From positions 5,766,001-5,830,000 of the forward strand of contig NZ_JAUSVA010000002.1 in NCBI RefSeq assembly GCF_030813695.1: a stretch of 64,000 nt of DNA, in the 5' to 3' direction. Within the stretch, counting starts at the first letter, position 1, and every line of letters begins with the position of its first letter. Origin of the DNA: Kitasatospora herbaricolor. GTDB taxonomy: Bacteria; Actinomycetota; Actinomycetes; Streptomycetales; Streptomycetaceae. Below are positions 8,661-16,942 of this stretch, one piece after another. The notes under the pieces were generated by a model. That model saw nothing but the letters and a program-made list of their open reading frames with translations. It was not told where the DNA came from and did not search any database. The position numbers were made by a program, and so were the translations under genes.

Positions 8661-8717
8661 TGTGGACTAGACCAATCTGGCTTGTCCAGGGCCCGGCCCG
8701 AATTGGTCTGGACAACC
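8661..8717 (+). promoter_or_regulatory. two dre-like sites upstream of the sensor kinase
   Basis: TGTGGACTAGACCAAT (8661-8676) and ATTGGTCTGGACAACC (8702-8717) both fit the DasR operator pattern and lie 56-111 bp before the kinase start. Two sites 41 bp apart make a chance match less likely. No clear -35/-10 pair was identified. Confidence 0.6.
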
Positions 8718-8771
8718 CGGTGGGGGCCTCCGGCAGGGCCCGGCGGCCGCGCTGCGACTACGCTCGGCCCT

Positions 8772-10292
8772 GTGCCCTCGCTGAATGAACTCGTCCGCCG
8801 CCACACCACCCTGACCGGTGCCGATGTGGAGTGGCTCCACATGCTGGTCTCGGAGTGGCAGCTGCTCTCCGACCTCTCCTTCGCCGACCTGGTGCTCTGG
8901 ATCCCCACCTGGGACGGCATCCGGTACGTCTCGGTGGCCCAGATGCGGCCCAACACCGGCCCGACGTCGTACCAGGACGACATGGTCGGCCACCTGGTGC
9001 CGCGCGGCCGGCGCCCGCTGCTGGACGCCGCCTTCGACGAGGGCCGGATCGTCCGCGAGGGCGACCCGGAGTGGCGCGAGGAGGTGCCGGTGCGGGTCGA
9101 GTCGATCCCCGTCCGGCGCGAGGGCAAGGTGCTGGGGGTGATCGCCCGCAACACCAACCTGCTGACCGTCCGCACGCCCAGCCGGCTGGAGCTCACCTAC
9201 CTGCAGAGCGCCTCGGACCTTGCCCAGATGATCGCGGCCGGCTCCTTCCCCTACCCGGGCGTGGAGCAGACCGACATGGACGCGGCGCCCCGGGTCGGCG
9301 ACGGCCTGATCAGGCTGGACGCGGACGGCATCGTCACCTACGCCAGCCCCAACGCGCTCTCGGCGTACCACCGGCTCGGACTGACCACCGACCTGGTGGG
9401 CAGTCACCTGGGTCGCAGCACCGCCGAGCTGGCGCCGCCCTCGCGCGGCGCGGTGCACGAGGCGCTGGTGAAGCTGGCCAGCGGGTGGGCGCCCCGGCAG
9501 ACCGAGGTGGAGGCGCAGGGGGGAGTGGTGACCCTGCGGGCCATCCCGCTCAAGCCCAAGGGGGTGCTCACCGGCTCGCTGGTGCTGGCCCGGGACGTCA
9601 CCGAGCTGCGCCGGCGCGACCGCGAGCTGATGACCAAGGACGCCACCATCCGGGAGATCCACCACCGGGTGAAGAACAACCTGCAGACGGTCGCGGCGCT
9701 GCTGCGGCTGCAGTCCCGCCGGATGGACTCGGACGCCGGGCGGGCCGCGCTGGACGAGGCGGTGCGCCGGGTCGGTTCGATCGCGATCGTGCACGAGACG
9801 CTGTCGCAGACGCTGGACGAGCAGGTCGCCTTCGACGAGATCGCCGACCGGGTGCTGGCGATGGTCATGGAGCTGTCCCAGGACGGCCGGGTCGCGACCC
9901 GCCGCAGCGGCAGCTTCGGCATCCTGTCCGCCGAGGTGGCGACGCCGCTGGCGATGGTGCTGACCGAGCTGCTGCAGAACGCGCTGGAGCACGCCTTCGG
10001 CGGCAAGGACGCCGGGAACCTGGAGGTGAGCGCCCTGCGCGGGCGGGCGCCGGCCACCGGGATGGGCTGGTCGGACAGCTGGAACGGCGGGGCGAAGCCG
10101 GAGGAGTACCTGCTGATCACGGTGCAGGACGACGGTCGGGGGATGCCCGAGGGGTTCGACCCGCAGCAGGCGGGCAACCTGGGCCTGCAGATCGTCCGGA
10201 CGCTGGCGACCGGCGAGCTGGGCGGCACCTTCGACATGGTGGCGGCGCCGGACGGCGGCACGAAGGTGGTGCTGGAGATCCCGGTCCGCTGA
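8772..10292 (+). CDS. PdtaS-like sensor histidine kinase (H_kinase_N-PAS-HisKA_2-HATPase)
   Basis: This 506-residue soluble histidine kinase starts at GTG 8772; GTG is preferred although the SD is weak, and ATG 8784 is an alternative. The N-terminal ~150 residues look like the GAF-like sensor domain of PdtaS-type kinases. A PAS domain follows (about 175-275), then a HisKA_2 dimerisation box with IHHRVKNNLQT (His297-298), then an ATPase domain with the N-box ELLQNALEH and G-box DDGRGMP. There are no membrane segments, so it senses a cytoplasmic signal. No response regulator is adjacent; by analogy an ANTAR-domain PdtaR-type partner would be encoded elsewhere. Orthologues stand between the das locus and wblE in streptomycetes (recalled). 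The dre-like sites suggest a link to aminosugar status. Confidence 0.85.
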   Translation: MPSLNELVRRHTTLTGADVEWLHMLVSEWQLLSDLSFADLVLWIPTWDGIRYVSVAQMRPNTGPTSYQDDMVGHLVPRGRRPLLDAAFDEGRIVREGDPEWREEVPVRVESIPVRREGKVLGVIARNTNLLTVRTPSRLELTYLQSASDLAQMIAAGSFPYPGVEQTDMDAAPRVGDGLIRLDADGIVTYASPNALSAYHRLGLTTDLVGSHLGRSTAELAPPSRGAVHEALVKLASGWAPRQTEVEAQGGVVTLRAIPLKPKGVLTGSLVLARDVTELRRRDRELMTKDATIREIHHRVKNNLQTVAALLRLQSRRMDSDAGRAALDEAVRRVGSIAIVHETLSQTLDEQVAFDEIADRVLAMVMELSQDGRVATRRSGSFGILSAEVATPLAMVLTELLQNALEHAFGGKDAGNLEVSALRGRAPATGMGWSDSWNGGAKPEEYLLITVQDDGRGMPEGFDPQQAGNLGLQIVRTLATGELGGTFDMVAAPDGGTKVVLEIPVR

Positions 10293-10427
10293 CCGGCCGG
10301 CCGCGACTTCTCCCCCGGGGGGGGGTGAACGGCGGTCCGGGGCAGGGAAGTTGGGGGCGCGCGCAACTGCCGCGGGCGCCCCTCGTGGCCGGTGGGCGCC
10401 TGGGCGGGGCATCGCAGAGACAAAAAC

Positions 10428-10509
10428 GAGGCCCTGTCGACCGGGGGGGGGTGGGTCGACAGGGCCTCTCAACCCGTTCCGGCCGTCGGGGGGAGTCGGC
10501 CGGAACGGG
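10428..10509 (+). terminator. two consecutive hairpins after the sensor kinase
   Basis: A 14-bp stem (10428-10441 with 10455-10468, 13-nt G-rich loop) and a 13-bp stem (10473-10485 with 10497-10509, 11-nt loop) follow one another. Together they would form a tandem terminator between the kinase and the convergent wblE. Confidence 0.75.
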
Positions 10510-10742
10510 GGCTCTGGGTGATGCGACGTTCACCGACGCGTTGCGCACGGTGAGCGCCCTAGGCCCACAATATTGCTCTCAGTGAGCAGTATCAAGTACC
10601 TGGGCCGCTCGGCGTCGCGGAACCTCACCGGAGTGCGGCCCCTCATGCGGAAGGCTTCGCCAGAAGAGGCAGGGAAGCCCTTGATCATGGGTTGATCGGG
10701 TCGTGCGGCCGCCGGGTGACCCGACGGCTGTTGGTGCTTCGA

Positions 10743-10994
10743 TCAGGCGGTGCGGGCGCGGTTGCGGGCAGCGCGGCGCTTCATCGCGCGACGCTCGTCC
10801 TCGCTCATACCGCCCCAGACGCCGGCGTCCTGGCCGGTCTCAAGAGCCCACTGCAGGCACTGCTCCATTACGGGACAGCGGCGGCACACGGCCTTGGCTT
10901 CCTCGATCTGCAGCAGAGCAGGACCGGTGTTCCCGATCGGGAAGAAAAGCTCCGGGTCCTCTTCGCGGCAGACAGCGCGGTGGCGCCAGTCCAT
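10743..10994 (-). CDS. wblE: WblE: WhiB-family iron-sulfur regulator
   Basis: This 83-residue WhiB-like protein has the four [4Fe-4S] ligands Cys9, Cys37, Cys40 and Cys46 (spacing C-x2-C-x5-C for the last three) and the GVWGG turn at 58-62, followed by a basic tail RRAMKRRAARNRARTA. The ATG at 10994 starts the family-typical MDWRHRAVC and has GGAGGAG upstream; the longer in-frame extension to 11099 has no support. WhiB-like proteins bind sigma-factor region 4 and act as redox or NO-responsive transcription factors. WblE (WhiB1-like) is nearly universal in actinobacteria. The position next to the sensor kinase matches S. coelicolor. A LacI-type palindrome lies 64 bp upstream. Confidence 0.92.
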   Translation of the reverse strand: MDWRHRAVCREEDPELFFPIGNTGPALLQIEEAKAVCRRCPVMEQCLQWALETGQDAGVWGGMSEDERRAMKRRAARNRARTA

Positions 10995-11365
10995 GGTCGT
11001 CCAACTCCTCCTGCCGGCAGGCGGTGGCCCGGCCGGCGCAATCGATGGGCTTGTGAATGTGAACGCTTTCACGAATCCCTCAACAGCAAAAGGGACCAAA
11101 GGCCCATCGGGCCCGGGTGGTCTGTGCTGGGGTGGGGTTCGGGTGATTCAGGGGAAGCGCCCCGGCCACGTCCGTCAGGCTCTGACGTTGTTGCCGCTGC
11201 GATGCGTCCCGATCGCCATGTAGAGGTTCGCAAACCTCGGGCCCGGATACAACCCCCTTCGAGCAGGAATTTTTGATTCTTCGGTGTCGCCTAGCTCACA
11301 GCCCGTACTTCTATGGAGTGAAGGGGGCTTGTGCGTTCGAGAAGAAGGGCGAAACCCTCTTCTGG
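10995..11365 (-). promoter_or_regulatory. wblE upstream region with two inverted repeats
   Basis: This 371-bp stretch has no convincing gene. TGTGAACGCTTTCACG at 11058-11073 resembles LacI-family operators, and GAGGTT-cgca-AACCTC at 11223-11238 is a second inverted repeat. The region is AT-richer than the coding DNA. The wblE promoter must lie here; a specific -10/-35 could not be fixed. Confidence 0.4.
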
Positions 11366-12337
11366 TCACACAATCACACGCAGTGCCCGCCGAACGCCTG
11401 TGAAACTGACGCGACTCCTGTCTCCAAGGTGGTCCCCGTCGACCTGAAACGGGGCCGGTTCCTGTGAAACCAAGGTGAAGTGCCGGACGTCGTGATAGGA
11501 GATGGCGTGTTTGCCCAGCGGCCCCGCCGCCTGCGCGTCGTCCTTCGAAGGCGTGTGTGACCGCAGGATCTGACGGACCGTTCGAGCGGTTCCGAACGCC
11601 GTCATCCGGGTGATGCCGAAAACGTCCAAGTCCGTGTCGAAGGAAGCGAGCGGGGAGGGATACACCGGACGATTCCCGAGGAAGGTCCACGGCGAGGTGT
11701 TGCTGACTATGGTCAGCACCAGGCCCGGGGTCGGCGCCCGGCCCGGAATCTCAAGGGTCACCTGGCCCGCCCGGCGGTGTTCACGCTCGGTGACGTAGTG
11801 CCGCAGTGCCTGCCCGACGTAGAGCGCGTGGGTGGACTTGCGCCCCGCCCTGCGCTGCTCCTCCACCCGGCCCACCACGCCGGCGTCGAAGCCCAGGCCC
11901 GCGGTGAAGGTGAACCAGCGGTCCGGCAGGCCCTCGGTCATCGCCTTGCCCAGACCGACCGGGCGCTCCCGGCGCTGGTCCAGGGCGTCCAGCAGCACCC
12001 CGGTGGCCTCCACCGGGTGGTTGGGCAGCCCGAGCGCGCGGGCGAACACGTTGGTGCTGCCGCCGGGAACCACCGCGAGCCGCGGCACCCGCTCGCCGGG
12101 GCCGTGCGCCAGGAGGCCGTTCACCACCTCGTTGACCGTGCCGTCGCCGCCCAGGGCCACCACGAGGTCCACCGCGCCGTCGTCCGCCGCCTGCCGGGCC
12201 AGGTCGCGGGCGTGCCCGCGGTACTGGGTGTGGGCGACCTCCAGCTTGAGGTCGCTGCGCAGCGCATGGGTGAGGACGTCCCTGGTGCGGGCACTGGTGG
12301 TGGTCGCCTTCGGATTCACGACCAGGAGAGCGCGCAT
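11366..12337 (-). CDS. diacylglycerol kinase / sphingosine kinase-like lipid kinase
   Basis: This 323-residue protein of the DagK/YegS/LCB5 family should phosphorylate a lipid alcohol such as diacylglycerol at the inner membrane face. The N-terminal catalytic domain shows VVNPKA (residues 6-11), the nucleotide-binding GGDGTVNEVVNG near residues 64-75 and PGGSTNVFARALG near 92-104. The C-terminal half forms the second beta-rich domain. The ATG at 12337 is the natural start directly before MRALLVVNPK. It is transcribed away from the small membrane protein gene at 12388. The true substrate cannot be read from sequence. Confidence 0.85.
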   Translation of the reverse strand: MRALLVVNPKATTTSARTRDVLTHALRSDLKLEVAHTQYRGHARDLARQAADDGAVDLVVALGGDGTVNEVVNGLLAHGPGERVPRLAVVPGGSTNVFARALGLPNHPVEATGVLLDALDQRRERPVGLGKAMTEGLPDRWFTFTAGLGFDAGVVGRVEEQRRAGRKSTHALYVGQALRHYVTEREHRRAGQVTLEIPGRAPTPGLVLTIVSNTSPWTFLGNRPVYPSPLASFDTDLDVFGITRMTAFGTARTVRQILRSHTPSKDDAQAAGPLGKHAISYHDVRHFTLVSQEPAPFQVDGDHLGDRSRVSFTGVRRALRVIV

Positions 12338-12387
12338 GGGCCCAGCCTACGGGTCGGTACCCGGAGGGCGGCGGCTACCCTGCTTGA

Positions 12388-12813
12388 GTGACCGCAGAAA
12401 CCGCCGGCCGGACGCCCGCCACCGCCACCCGCCCCACCTCGCTGATCGTCGGCGCGGCGATCGCCGCGCTCCAGGGCGCGGCCCTGGTCGTCTGGGGCGG
12501 CTACGACATGATCGCCGCGCTGGTCGGGGACCCGATCGACCGGGGGCTGAGCGTGTTCGGCGGCTTCGTCATCCTGCTGCTCGGCGCGATGCCGCTGCTC
12601 GCCGCCCGCGGTCTGCTGAAGCTCCGCAGCTGGGGCCGGAGCCCGGCGGTGCTGACCAGTTCGATCTGCCTGCCGGTGGCCTACTACATGTGGCAGAGCG
12701 GCGGCGTGATGGCGGTGCTGGCGGTGCTCGTGGCGCTGTTCGGGATCGTCGGCATCGGCGCGCTGCTGAACCCGACGGTGACCGCCGTGCTGTACCCGCC
12801 GCGCGAGGCCTGA
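12388..12813 (+). CDS. small integral membrane protein
   Basis: This 141-residue protein has four likely membrane segments: about residues 19-40 (LIVGAAIAALQGAALVVWGGYD), 55-75, 87-105 and 108-128. The N-terminal 17 residues are Thr/Ala-rich. The start is GTG at 12388, 50 bp from the divergent lipid-kinase gene. No catalytic motif is seen and function is unknown. Similar proteins are common in streptomycetes at this locus (recalled). It ends just before a bidirectional terminator shared with the sigma factor gene. Confidence 0.75.
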   Translation: MTAETAGRTPATATRPTSLIVGAAIAALQGAALVVWGGYDMIAALVGDPIDRGLSVFGGFVILLLGAMPLLAARGLLKLRSWGRSPAVLTSSICLPVAYYMWQSGGVMAVLAVLVALFGIVGIGALLNPTVTAVLYPPREA

Positions 12814-12845
12814 GCGGCCCGGCGAGGGCCGGCAGCGGGGCGGGA

Positions 12846-12891
12846 GACGCCGAACGCCGGCACACCCGAGGGTGTGCCGGCGTTCGGCGTC
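12846..12891. terminator. bidirectional terminator between the membrane protein and sigH
   Basis: A perfect 21-bp inverted repeat (12846-12866 with 12871-12891) with loop CGAG lies between convergent stops at 12813 and 12901. Confidence 0.9.
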
Positions 12892-12900
12892 CGCGGGGCG

Positions 12901-14040
12901 CTACTCCTCGACGAGGAGCTTCTCCCGCAGTTGCGCCAGGGTCCGGGCGAGCAGCCGGGAGACGTGCATCTGGGAGATGCCGACCTCGGTGGCGATCTGC
13001 GACTGCGTCATGTTCCTGAAGAACCGCAGGACGAGGATCTTCTGCTCGCGGGGCGGGAGTTGGGCCAGCAGCGGCTTGAGCGACTCCCGGTACTCGACGC
13101 CCTCCAGCGCCTCGTCGGTCGTCCCCAGGGTGTCCGCCACGGCCGGCGACTCGTCGTCGCTGTCCGGGACGTCCAGCGAGAGCGTGCTGTACGCGTTGGC
13201 GGACTCCAGGCCCTCCAGCACGTCCTCCTCGGAGATCCCCAGGTGCTCCGCCAGCTCGTGCACCGTGGGGGAGCGTCCGTGCCGCTGGGAGAGCTCGCTG
13301 GTCGCCGTGGTCAGCGACAGCCGCAGCTCCTGCAGCCGGCGCGGGACCCGGACGGCCCAGCCCTTGTCGCGGAAGTGCCGCTTGATCTCGCCCACGATGG
13401 TCGGCGTCGCGTAGGTGGAGAACTCCACCCCGCGCTCGTGGTCGAAGCGGTCCACCGACTTGATCAGGCCGATGGTGGCGACCTGGGTGAGGTCGTCCAG
13501 CGGCTCGCCGCGGTTGCGGAAGCGCCGGGCCAGGTGCTCCACCAGCGGGATGTGCATCCGGACCAGCTGGTTGCGCAGTTCCACCCGCTCGGCCGAGCCC
13601 TCGGGCAGGGCGGAGAGCCGCACGAACAGCGCCCGGGCGGCCTCCCGGTCCGGGGCCCCGGACCGGTGCGGGGTGGGCTGCGCCGGCACGGCGGCGCGCA
13701 CCGCGGTGCCGGCCGCCTCGGCCGCCTCGGCGTCCGGGACGTCCGTGGTGTCCTCGTCCGGCAGCGCGGCCGCCGTTTCGGCCGACGGCTCGGCCGCGGG
13801 CTCGGTCGACGGCGGCGGCGTCGACGGATCGGACGTCGGCTCGGTCGGCTGGCTCATCCGGTGGGCGTCCTTCGGGTGCGCGTCGTCGTGGGCGGCGAGG
13901 CCGGGAACGCTCGCCTGGGGCGGTACGGCCCGTCCGGCCGTCGCGAGGGCGCGGGCCTGCGCGACGGCGTCGGCAGCCGCTTCGGCGGAGCCGGCCGTTC
14001 GCCGGTCGGTACCCGTACGGTCCAGATCACTCACGGCCAT
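12901..14040 (-). CDS. sigH: SigH-like stress/development RNA polymerase sigma factor (SigB/F/G family)
   Basis: This 379-residue group 3 sigma factor carries, in its C-terminal ~250 residues, region 2 (HIPLVEHLARRF, DDLTQVATIGLIKSVDRFD, FSTYATPTIVGEIKRHFRD), region 3 and region 4 (LPPREQKILVLRFFRNMTQS, followed by the HTH QIATEVGISQMHVSRLLA). The first ~130 residues are a low-complexity Ala/Pro/Glu extension. S. coelicolor SigH has a comparable extension and several start or processing forms; internal Met62 (MSQPTEP) is a candidate second start. The anti-sigma gene lies directly upstream in the same direction, 171 bp away, so the pair forms an operon as in S. coelicolor. It probably directs osmotic-stress and differentiation genes. 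Confidence 0.88.
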   Translation of the reverse strand: MAVSDLDRTGTDRRTAGSAEAAADAVAQARALATAGRAVPPQASVPGLAAHDDAHPKDAHRMSQPTEPTSDPSTPPPSTEPAAEPSAETAAALPDEDTTDVPDAEAAEAAGTAVRAAVPAQPTPHRSGAPDREAARALFVRLSALPEGSAERVELRNQLVRMHIPLVEHLARRFRNRGEPLDDLTQVATIGLIKSVDRFDHERGVEFSTYATPTIVGEIKRHFRDKGWAVRVPRRLQELRLSLTTATSELSQRHGRSPTVHELAEHLGISEEDVLEGLESANAYSTLSLDVPDSDDESPAVADTLGTTDEALEGVEYRESLKPLLAQLPPREQKILVLRFFRNMTQSQIATEVGISQMHVSRLLARTLAQLREKLLVEE

Positions 14041-14211
14041 TCCCCCGTTCCGTTCCGGGAGCGCCGGAGCCGCGGTCGCGGCCCCGGAGTCATCTCGTTG
14101 GTCGTACCGCGATGGGCGGTACCGGGAGCCGTACGCGCGGCCCGGGTGCGGCGCCGGGCGTACGGCCCTTGCTCGGTGGTGCGTCGTGCGCCGCGCTCGC
14201 GCGCGGCGCCG

Positions 14212-14625
14212 CTACGGCTGGGCCGGGGATCCACCGCGCTTCTTGTGCAGGCTGATCGACACTGTCCTGTCGTCGGCGACCGAGGAGTCCACCTCGCCGG
14301 CCAGTGCGGAGAGCACCGTCCAGGCGAAGGTGTCCCGCTCGGGGGCCCGGCCGTCGGTGGTCGGCGCCGAGACGGTGACCCTGAGCGAGTCGCCGACCAG
14401 CCGGAACTCGCAGGAGAGGACCGAACCCGGCACCGCCTGCTGGAGCAGGATGGCGCAGGCCTCGTCCACCGCGATCCGGAGATCCTCGATCTCGTCCAGG
14501 GTGAAGTCCAGCCGGGCCGCGAGGCCCGCCGTTGCTGTTCGCAGCACCGAGAGGTAGGCCCCCGCCGCGGGCAGCCGGACTTCCACGAAGTCCTTCACTC
14601 CGGGCTCGCCGTCGATCTGGGACAC
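14212..14625 (-). CDS. ushX: UshX/PrsH-like anti-sigma factor (RsbW-type kinase fold)
   Basis: This 137-residue GHKL-ATPase anti-sigma factor is predicted to sequester SigH, encoded downstream. The GTG at 14625 (VSQIDGEPG) is chosen because AGGAGGTGAG stands just upstream and because 137 residues matches UshX of S. coelicolor as recalled. The ATP-binding N-box region reads IEDLRIAVDEACAILLQ near residues 53-69. A GGGTAT, the -10 element typical of SigB/SigH-type promoters, occurs on this strand at 14748-14743, about 120 bp upstream; no matching -35 was confirmed. Release of the sigma factor would need a phosphoregulated antagonist, not seen in this window. Confidence 0.85.
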   Translation of the reverse strand: MSQIDGEPGVKDFVEVRLPAAGAYLSVLRTATAGLAARLDFTLDEIEDLRIAVDEACAILLQQAVPGSVLSCEFRLVGDSLRVTVSAPTTDGRAPERDTFAWTVLSALAGEVDSSVADDRTVSISLHKKRGGSPAQP

Positions 14626-14938
14626 CCTCACCTCCTGGGTGACGCGCTGTGCTTCCGGCCCCGAGGCCGCGGCACTGTCTGTTGCTTGGCTCAACTGCTT
14701 CGCCCCAACTGTCCAGAGGGGTGGTGCGGTACGTACCGGTTCATACCCCGGTAGGGGTGGCCGGACGCCGCGCATCCGCCCGAGACGTTACCGCGATCAG
14801 TGGGCGGATGTCGCGATCCTTGACCGTCGTCACGGGAACGAGCGACTCCGGAACCAAGGGTCACTCATGGTAAGCCCTCGCGACGCAGGGTGGCAGGGGT
14901 CGGCGCCACCGGCTTTCGGGCGGACCGGCGGCGGCCGG

Positions 14939-15433
14939 TCAGCGGCGGCCGGCCTCCGCCAGGGCCTCGTCGGTCAGCCGGTAGACGGTCCAGCCGTCCA
15001 TCGGCACCGCGCCGAGCGACTTGTAGAAGTTGATCGACGGCTCGTTCCAGTCGAGCACCGACCACTCCACCCGCGAGTAGCCGCGCTCCACCGCGATCCG
15101 GGCCAGCTCCAGCAGCAGGGCCTTGCCGTGGCCGCCGCCCCGGGAGGCCGGGCTGACGTACAGGTCCTCCAGGTAGATGCCGTGGGTGCCGCGCCAGGTG
15201 GAGAAGTTGAGGAACCACAGGGCGAAGCCGACCGGCTCGCCGGTGCTGTCGTCCTCGGCGATCAGGCCGAACAGTGCCGGGTTCGCGCCGAACAGCGCCT
15301 CACGCAGTTGCTCCTCGGTCGCCTGCGCCTCGTGCAGCGCCTTCTCGTAGTCCGCGAGCTCGCGGATCATGGCGTGGATGACCGGGACATCGGTTATGGC
15401 GGCGGTACGGATCATGTTGTCGAGGGTACTCAA
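14939..15433 (-). CDS. GNAT-family N-acetyltransferase
   Basis: This 164-residue GCN5-related acetyltransferase resembles the diamine (spermidine/spermine SSAT-like) group. Motif A, the acetyl-CoA loop, is visible as LYVSPASRGGGHGKALL near residues 91-107, followed by LDWNEPSINFYKSLGA near 126-141 (motif B). The annotated start is ATG 15433; Met7 (MIRTAA), preceded by other context, is possible and closer to the family N-terminus. The gene stands alone between the sigH locus and a SnoaL-like gene on the same strand, 48 bp apart. Substrate unknown. Confidence 0.85.
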   Translation of the reverse strand: MSTLDNMIRTAAITDVPVIHAMIRELADYEKALHEAQATEEQLREALFGANPALFGLIAEDDSTGEPVGFALWFLNFSTWRGTHGIYLEDLYVSPASRGGGHGKALLLELARIAVERGYSRVEWSVLDWNEPSINFYKSLGAVPMDGWTVYRLTDEALAEAGRR

Positions 15434-15481
15434 AGTGCCGGCCGGGCGGGATGTGCCGATCCGGCGGGGCCGGCGGGCGGC

Positions 15482-15856
15482 TCACTCCTGCTCGTCCCAG
15501 GCCTGGATGGACGTCTGGTCGACGATCCGGCCGTCCCTGAGGTCGGCGACCGAGGTGCAGAGCACCCTGACCCCGTCCGGGTACAGGCAGGACTCCATGA
15601 AGGCCACGTGGTCGCCCTGGACCACGACCTGCTCCAGCTTGTGGGTCATCTCCCGGCCGTAGACGTCGGCCAGCATCGCACTGATCTCCGAGCGGCCGTG
15701 CATGACCAGGGGGTGGCTCGGCTGGGTCTTGTGGTCGACCATGCGGAGCTCGGCGTCGTCCGCGTACAGCGCGAGCAGCGTGTCCGCGTCCCGGTGCTCG
15801 ATGCCCTCGCGGAGCGCTCCGGTGTCGAAGGCGGTCGGTGCCGCCGTGGTGCCCAT
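15482..15856 (-). CDS. SnoaL/NTF2-like small protein
   Basis: This 124-residue protein of the NTF2-like cone fold (SnoaL_2 type) has the typical start IEHRDADTLLALYADDAEL followed by a C-terminal beta region ending VDQTSIQAWDEQE. The start ATG at 15856 is fixed by GGAGGG 7 bp upstream; the longer open frame to 16273 is Pro/Arg-rich and untranslated in appearance. Family members act as small isomerases or hydrolases or bind small ligands. No catalytic residue assignment is possible here. It is followed after 48 bp by the acetyltransferase gene and may be co-transcribed. Confidence 0.8.
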   Translation of the reverse strand: MGTTAAPTAFDTGALREGIEHRDADTLLALYADDAELRMVDHKTQPSHPLVMHGRSEISAMLADVYGREMTHKLEQVVVQGDHVAFMESCLYPDGVRVLCTSVADLRDGRIVDQTSIQAWDEQE

Positions 15857-16312
15857 GATGTCCCTCCTCCGGTTGAATCCGGTGATACCAACGAGCCTAC
15901 GCCCGGGCCTTCGACCGGGCCCCACCGTGCACGGACGGGGCGCCCGGCCGAGGACCCGGCGGGCCGTGCGGGCCGACGGCCTCGGGCCCGCGACACGTCC
16001 CTCCCGCGACACGTCGGGCCCGCCCCGAGTCGGGTCGGCGAGGCCTCCGGCGGGCCGGACCGGGCCCGCCGGCCGCCGGAGCGGGCGCCTCCCGCTCGGG
16101 GGCCGCCGCCCCGGGCCGGAGGGGCGCCGGCCCCCGAGCGGGCCGGGGGAGTGGGCCGGGGGAGTGGGCCGGGGGAGCGGGCCACCCGCATGCCGCCGGA
16201 CGGCAGGGCGGCGCCGCGGCGGGGAGACTGACCGGACGTCATGTGTGTCCGGCTCAGGTCCGGCCCGCCGCACCGGCGCCGCCCGGCCACGGGCATCCGG
16301 CGACGGGCAGCG
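15857..16312. other. gene-free, very GC-rich spacer with a 13-bp repeat
   Basis: This 456-bp interval between the SnoaL-like gene start and the sodN terminator has open frames only of Pro/Arg/Gly-rich shadow type. It contains a 13-bp tandem repeat, GGCCGGGGGAGTG, at 16141-16179 (three copies, the third with one change). Confidence 0.7.
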
Positions 16313-16349
16313 CGACGCCCCCCGCTCGTCGGGCGAGCGGGGGGCGTCG
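16313..16349 (-). terminator. terminator of sodN
   Basis: A 16-bp inverted repeat (16313-16328 with 16334-16349) with a 5-nt loop lies 22 bp past the sodN stop. In S. coelicolor the sodN 3' end is processed into the small RNA s-SodF that targets sodF mRNA, so this 3' region may be more than a simple terminator. Confidence 0.8.
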
Positions 16350-16371
16350 TGGCGCGGGGTCCGATCAGGCG

Positions 16372-16767
16372 TCAGGCCTGCTTGGTCTCCCAGAAGATCT
16401 TGTCGACCTCGGCGATGAGGTCGAGCAGGGCCTGGCCGGTGGCCGGGTCCGTCGACGCCTTGGTGGCCGAGGCGGCCTTCAGGGTGTCGTTGATGAGCTG
16501 GTGCAGCTGCGGGTACTTCTCGAAGTGCGGGGCCTTGAAGTAGTCGCTCCAGAGCACCGAGATGTGGTGCTTGACGGCCTCGGCGCGCTGCTCCTTGATG
16601 ATGATGGCGCGAGCGCGGAAGTGCGAGTCCTCGTTGGCCTGGTACTTCTCCTGCGTGGCCTTGACGGACTCGGCCTCGATCCGGGCCTGGGCCGGGTCGT
16701 AGACGCCGCAGGGCAGGTCGCAGTGGGCCTGGGCGGTGGCGCGAGGTGCAAACAGACGAGAGAACAT
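16372..16767 (-). CDS. sodN: nickel-containing superoxide dismutase precursor
   Basis: This 131-residue NiSOD dismutates superoxide in the cytoplasm. A 14-residue propeptide (MFSRLFAPRATAQA) precedes the mature N-terminus HCDLPCGVYDP; His15, Cys16 and Cys20 are the His1/Cys2/Cys6 nickel-hook ligands. The rest is the four-helix subunit of about 117 residues, as in known NiSODs that form hexamers. The maturation protease SodX is encoded divergently, 175 bp away. In S. coelicolor expression rises with nickel through Nur and the sodN transcript feeds the anti-sodF small RNA; a Nur box was not identified here. Confidence 0.97.
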   Translation of the reverse strand: MFSRLFAPRATAQAHCDLPCGVYDPAQARIEAESVKATQEKYQANEDSHFRARAIIIKEQRAEAVKHHISVLWSDYFKAPHFEKYPQLHQLINDTLKAASATKASTDPATGQALLDLIAEVDKIFWETKQA

Positions 16768-16942
16768 GGGAGTCCTTCCTTAGATCGTCTTCCCGCGGCT
16801 GAGATTACCCCGCCGGACGGCGGCTTTCGCGGTGGCCCCGGGGGCCTAGGGCCAAAGGCGGAGCCTGAACCGGTTGATTTCGGACACGGGCGGGCGACGT
16901 CCGGTGCGGGACACTGGACGCGGTCAACCGGAGGAGGTAGGC

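Noticed and set aside
8049..10292. A 747-residue reading of the sensor kinase starting inside the upstream terminator and running through the tandem repeats
   Set aside because: It would translate a terminator, the 126-bp repeats and the dre region. The GTG at 8772 gives the expected N-terminus MPSLNEL and standard kinase length.
10582..10695. A 37-codon frame between the sensor kinase and wblE beginning VSSIKYLGRSASRN
   Set aside because: Codon third positions are fairly GC-rich, but there is no SD and the region overlaps an inverted repeat; support is too weak to call a gene.
16141..16183. CRISPR-like repeat array
   Set aside because: Three contiguous 13-bp GC-rich units without spacers are a simple tandem repeat. 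No CRISPR array or cas gene was seen anywhere in the window.
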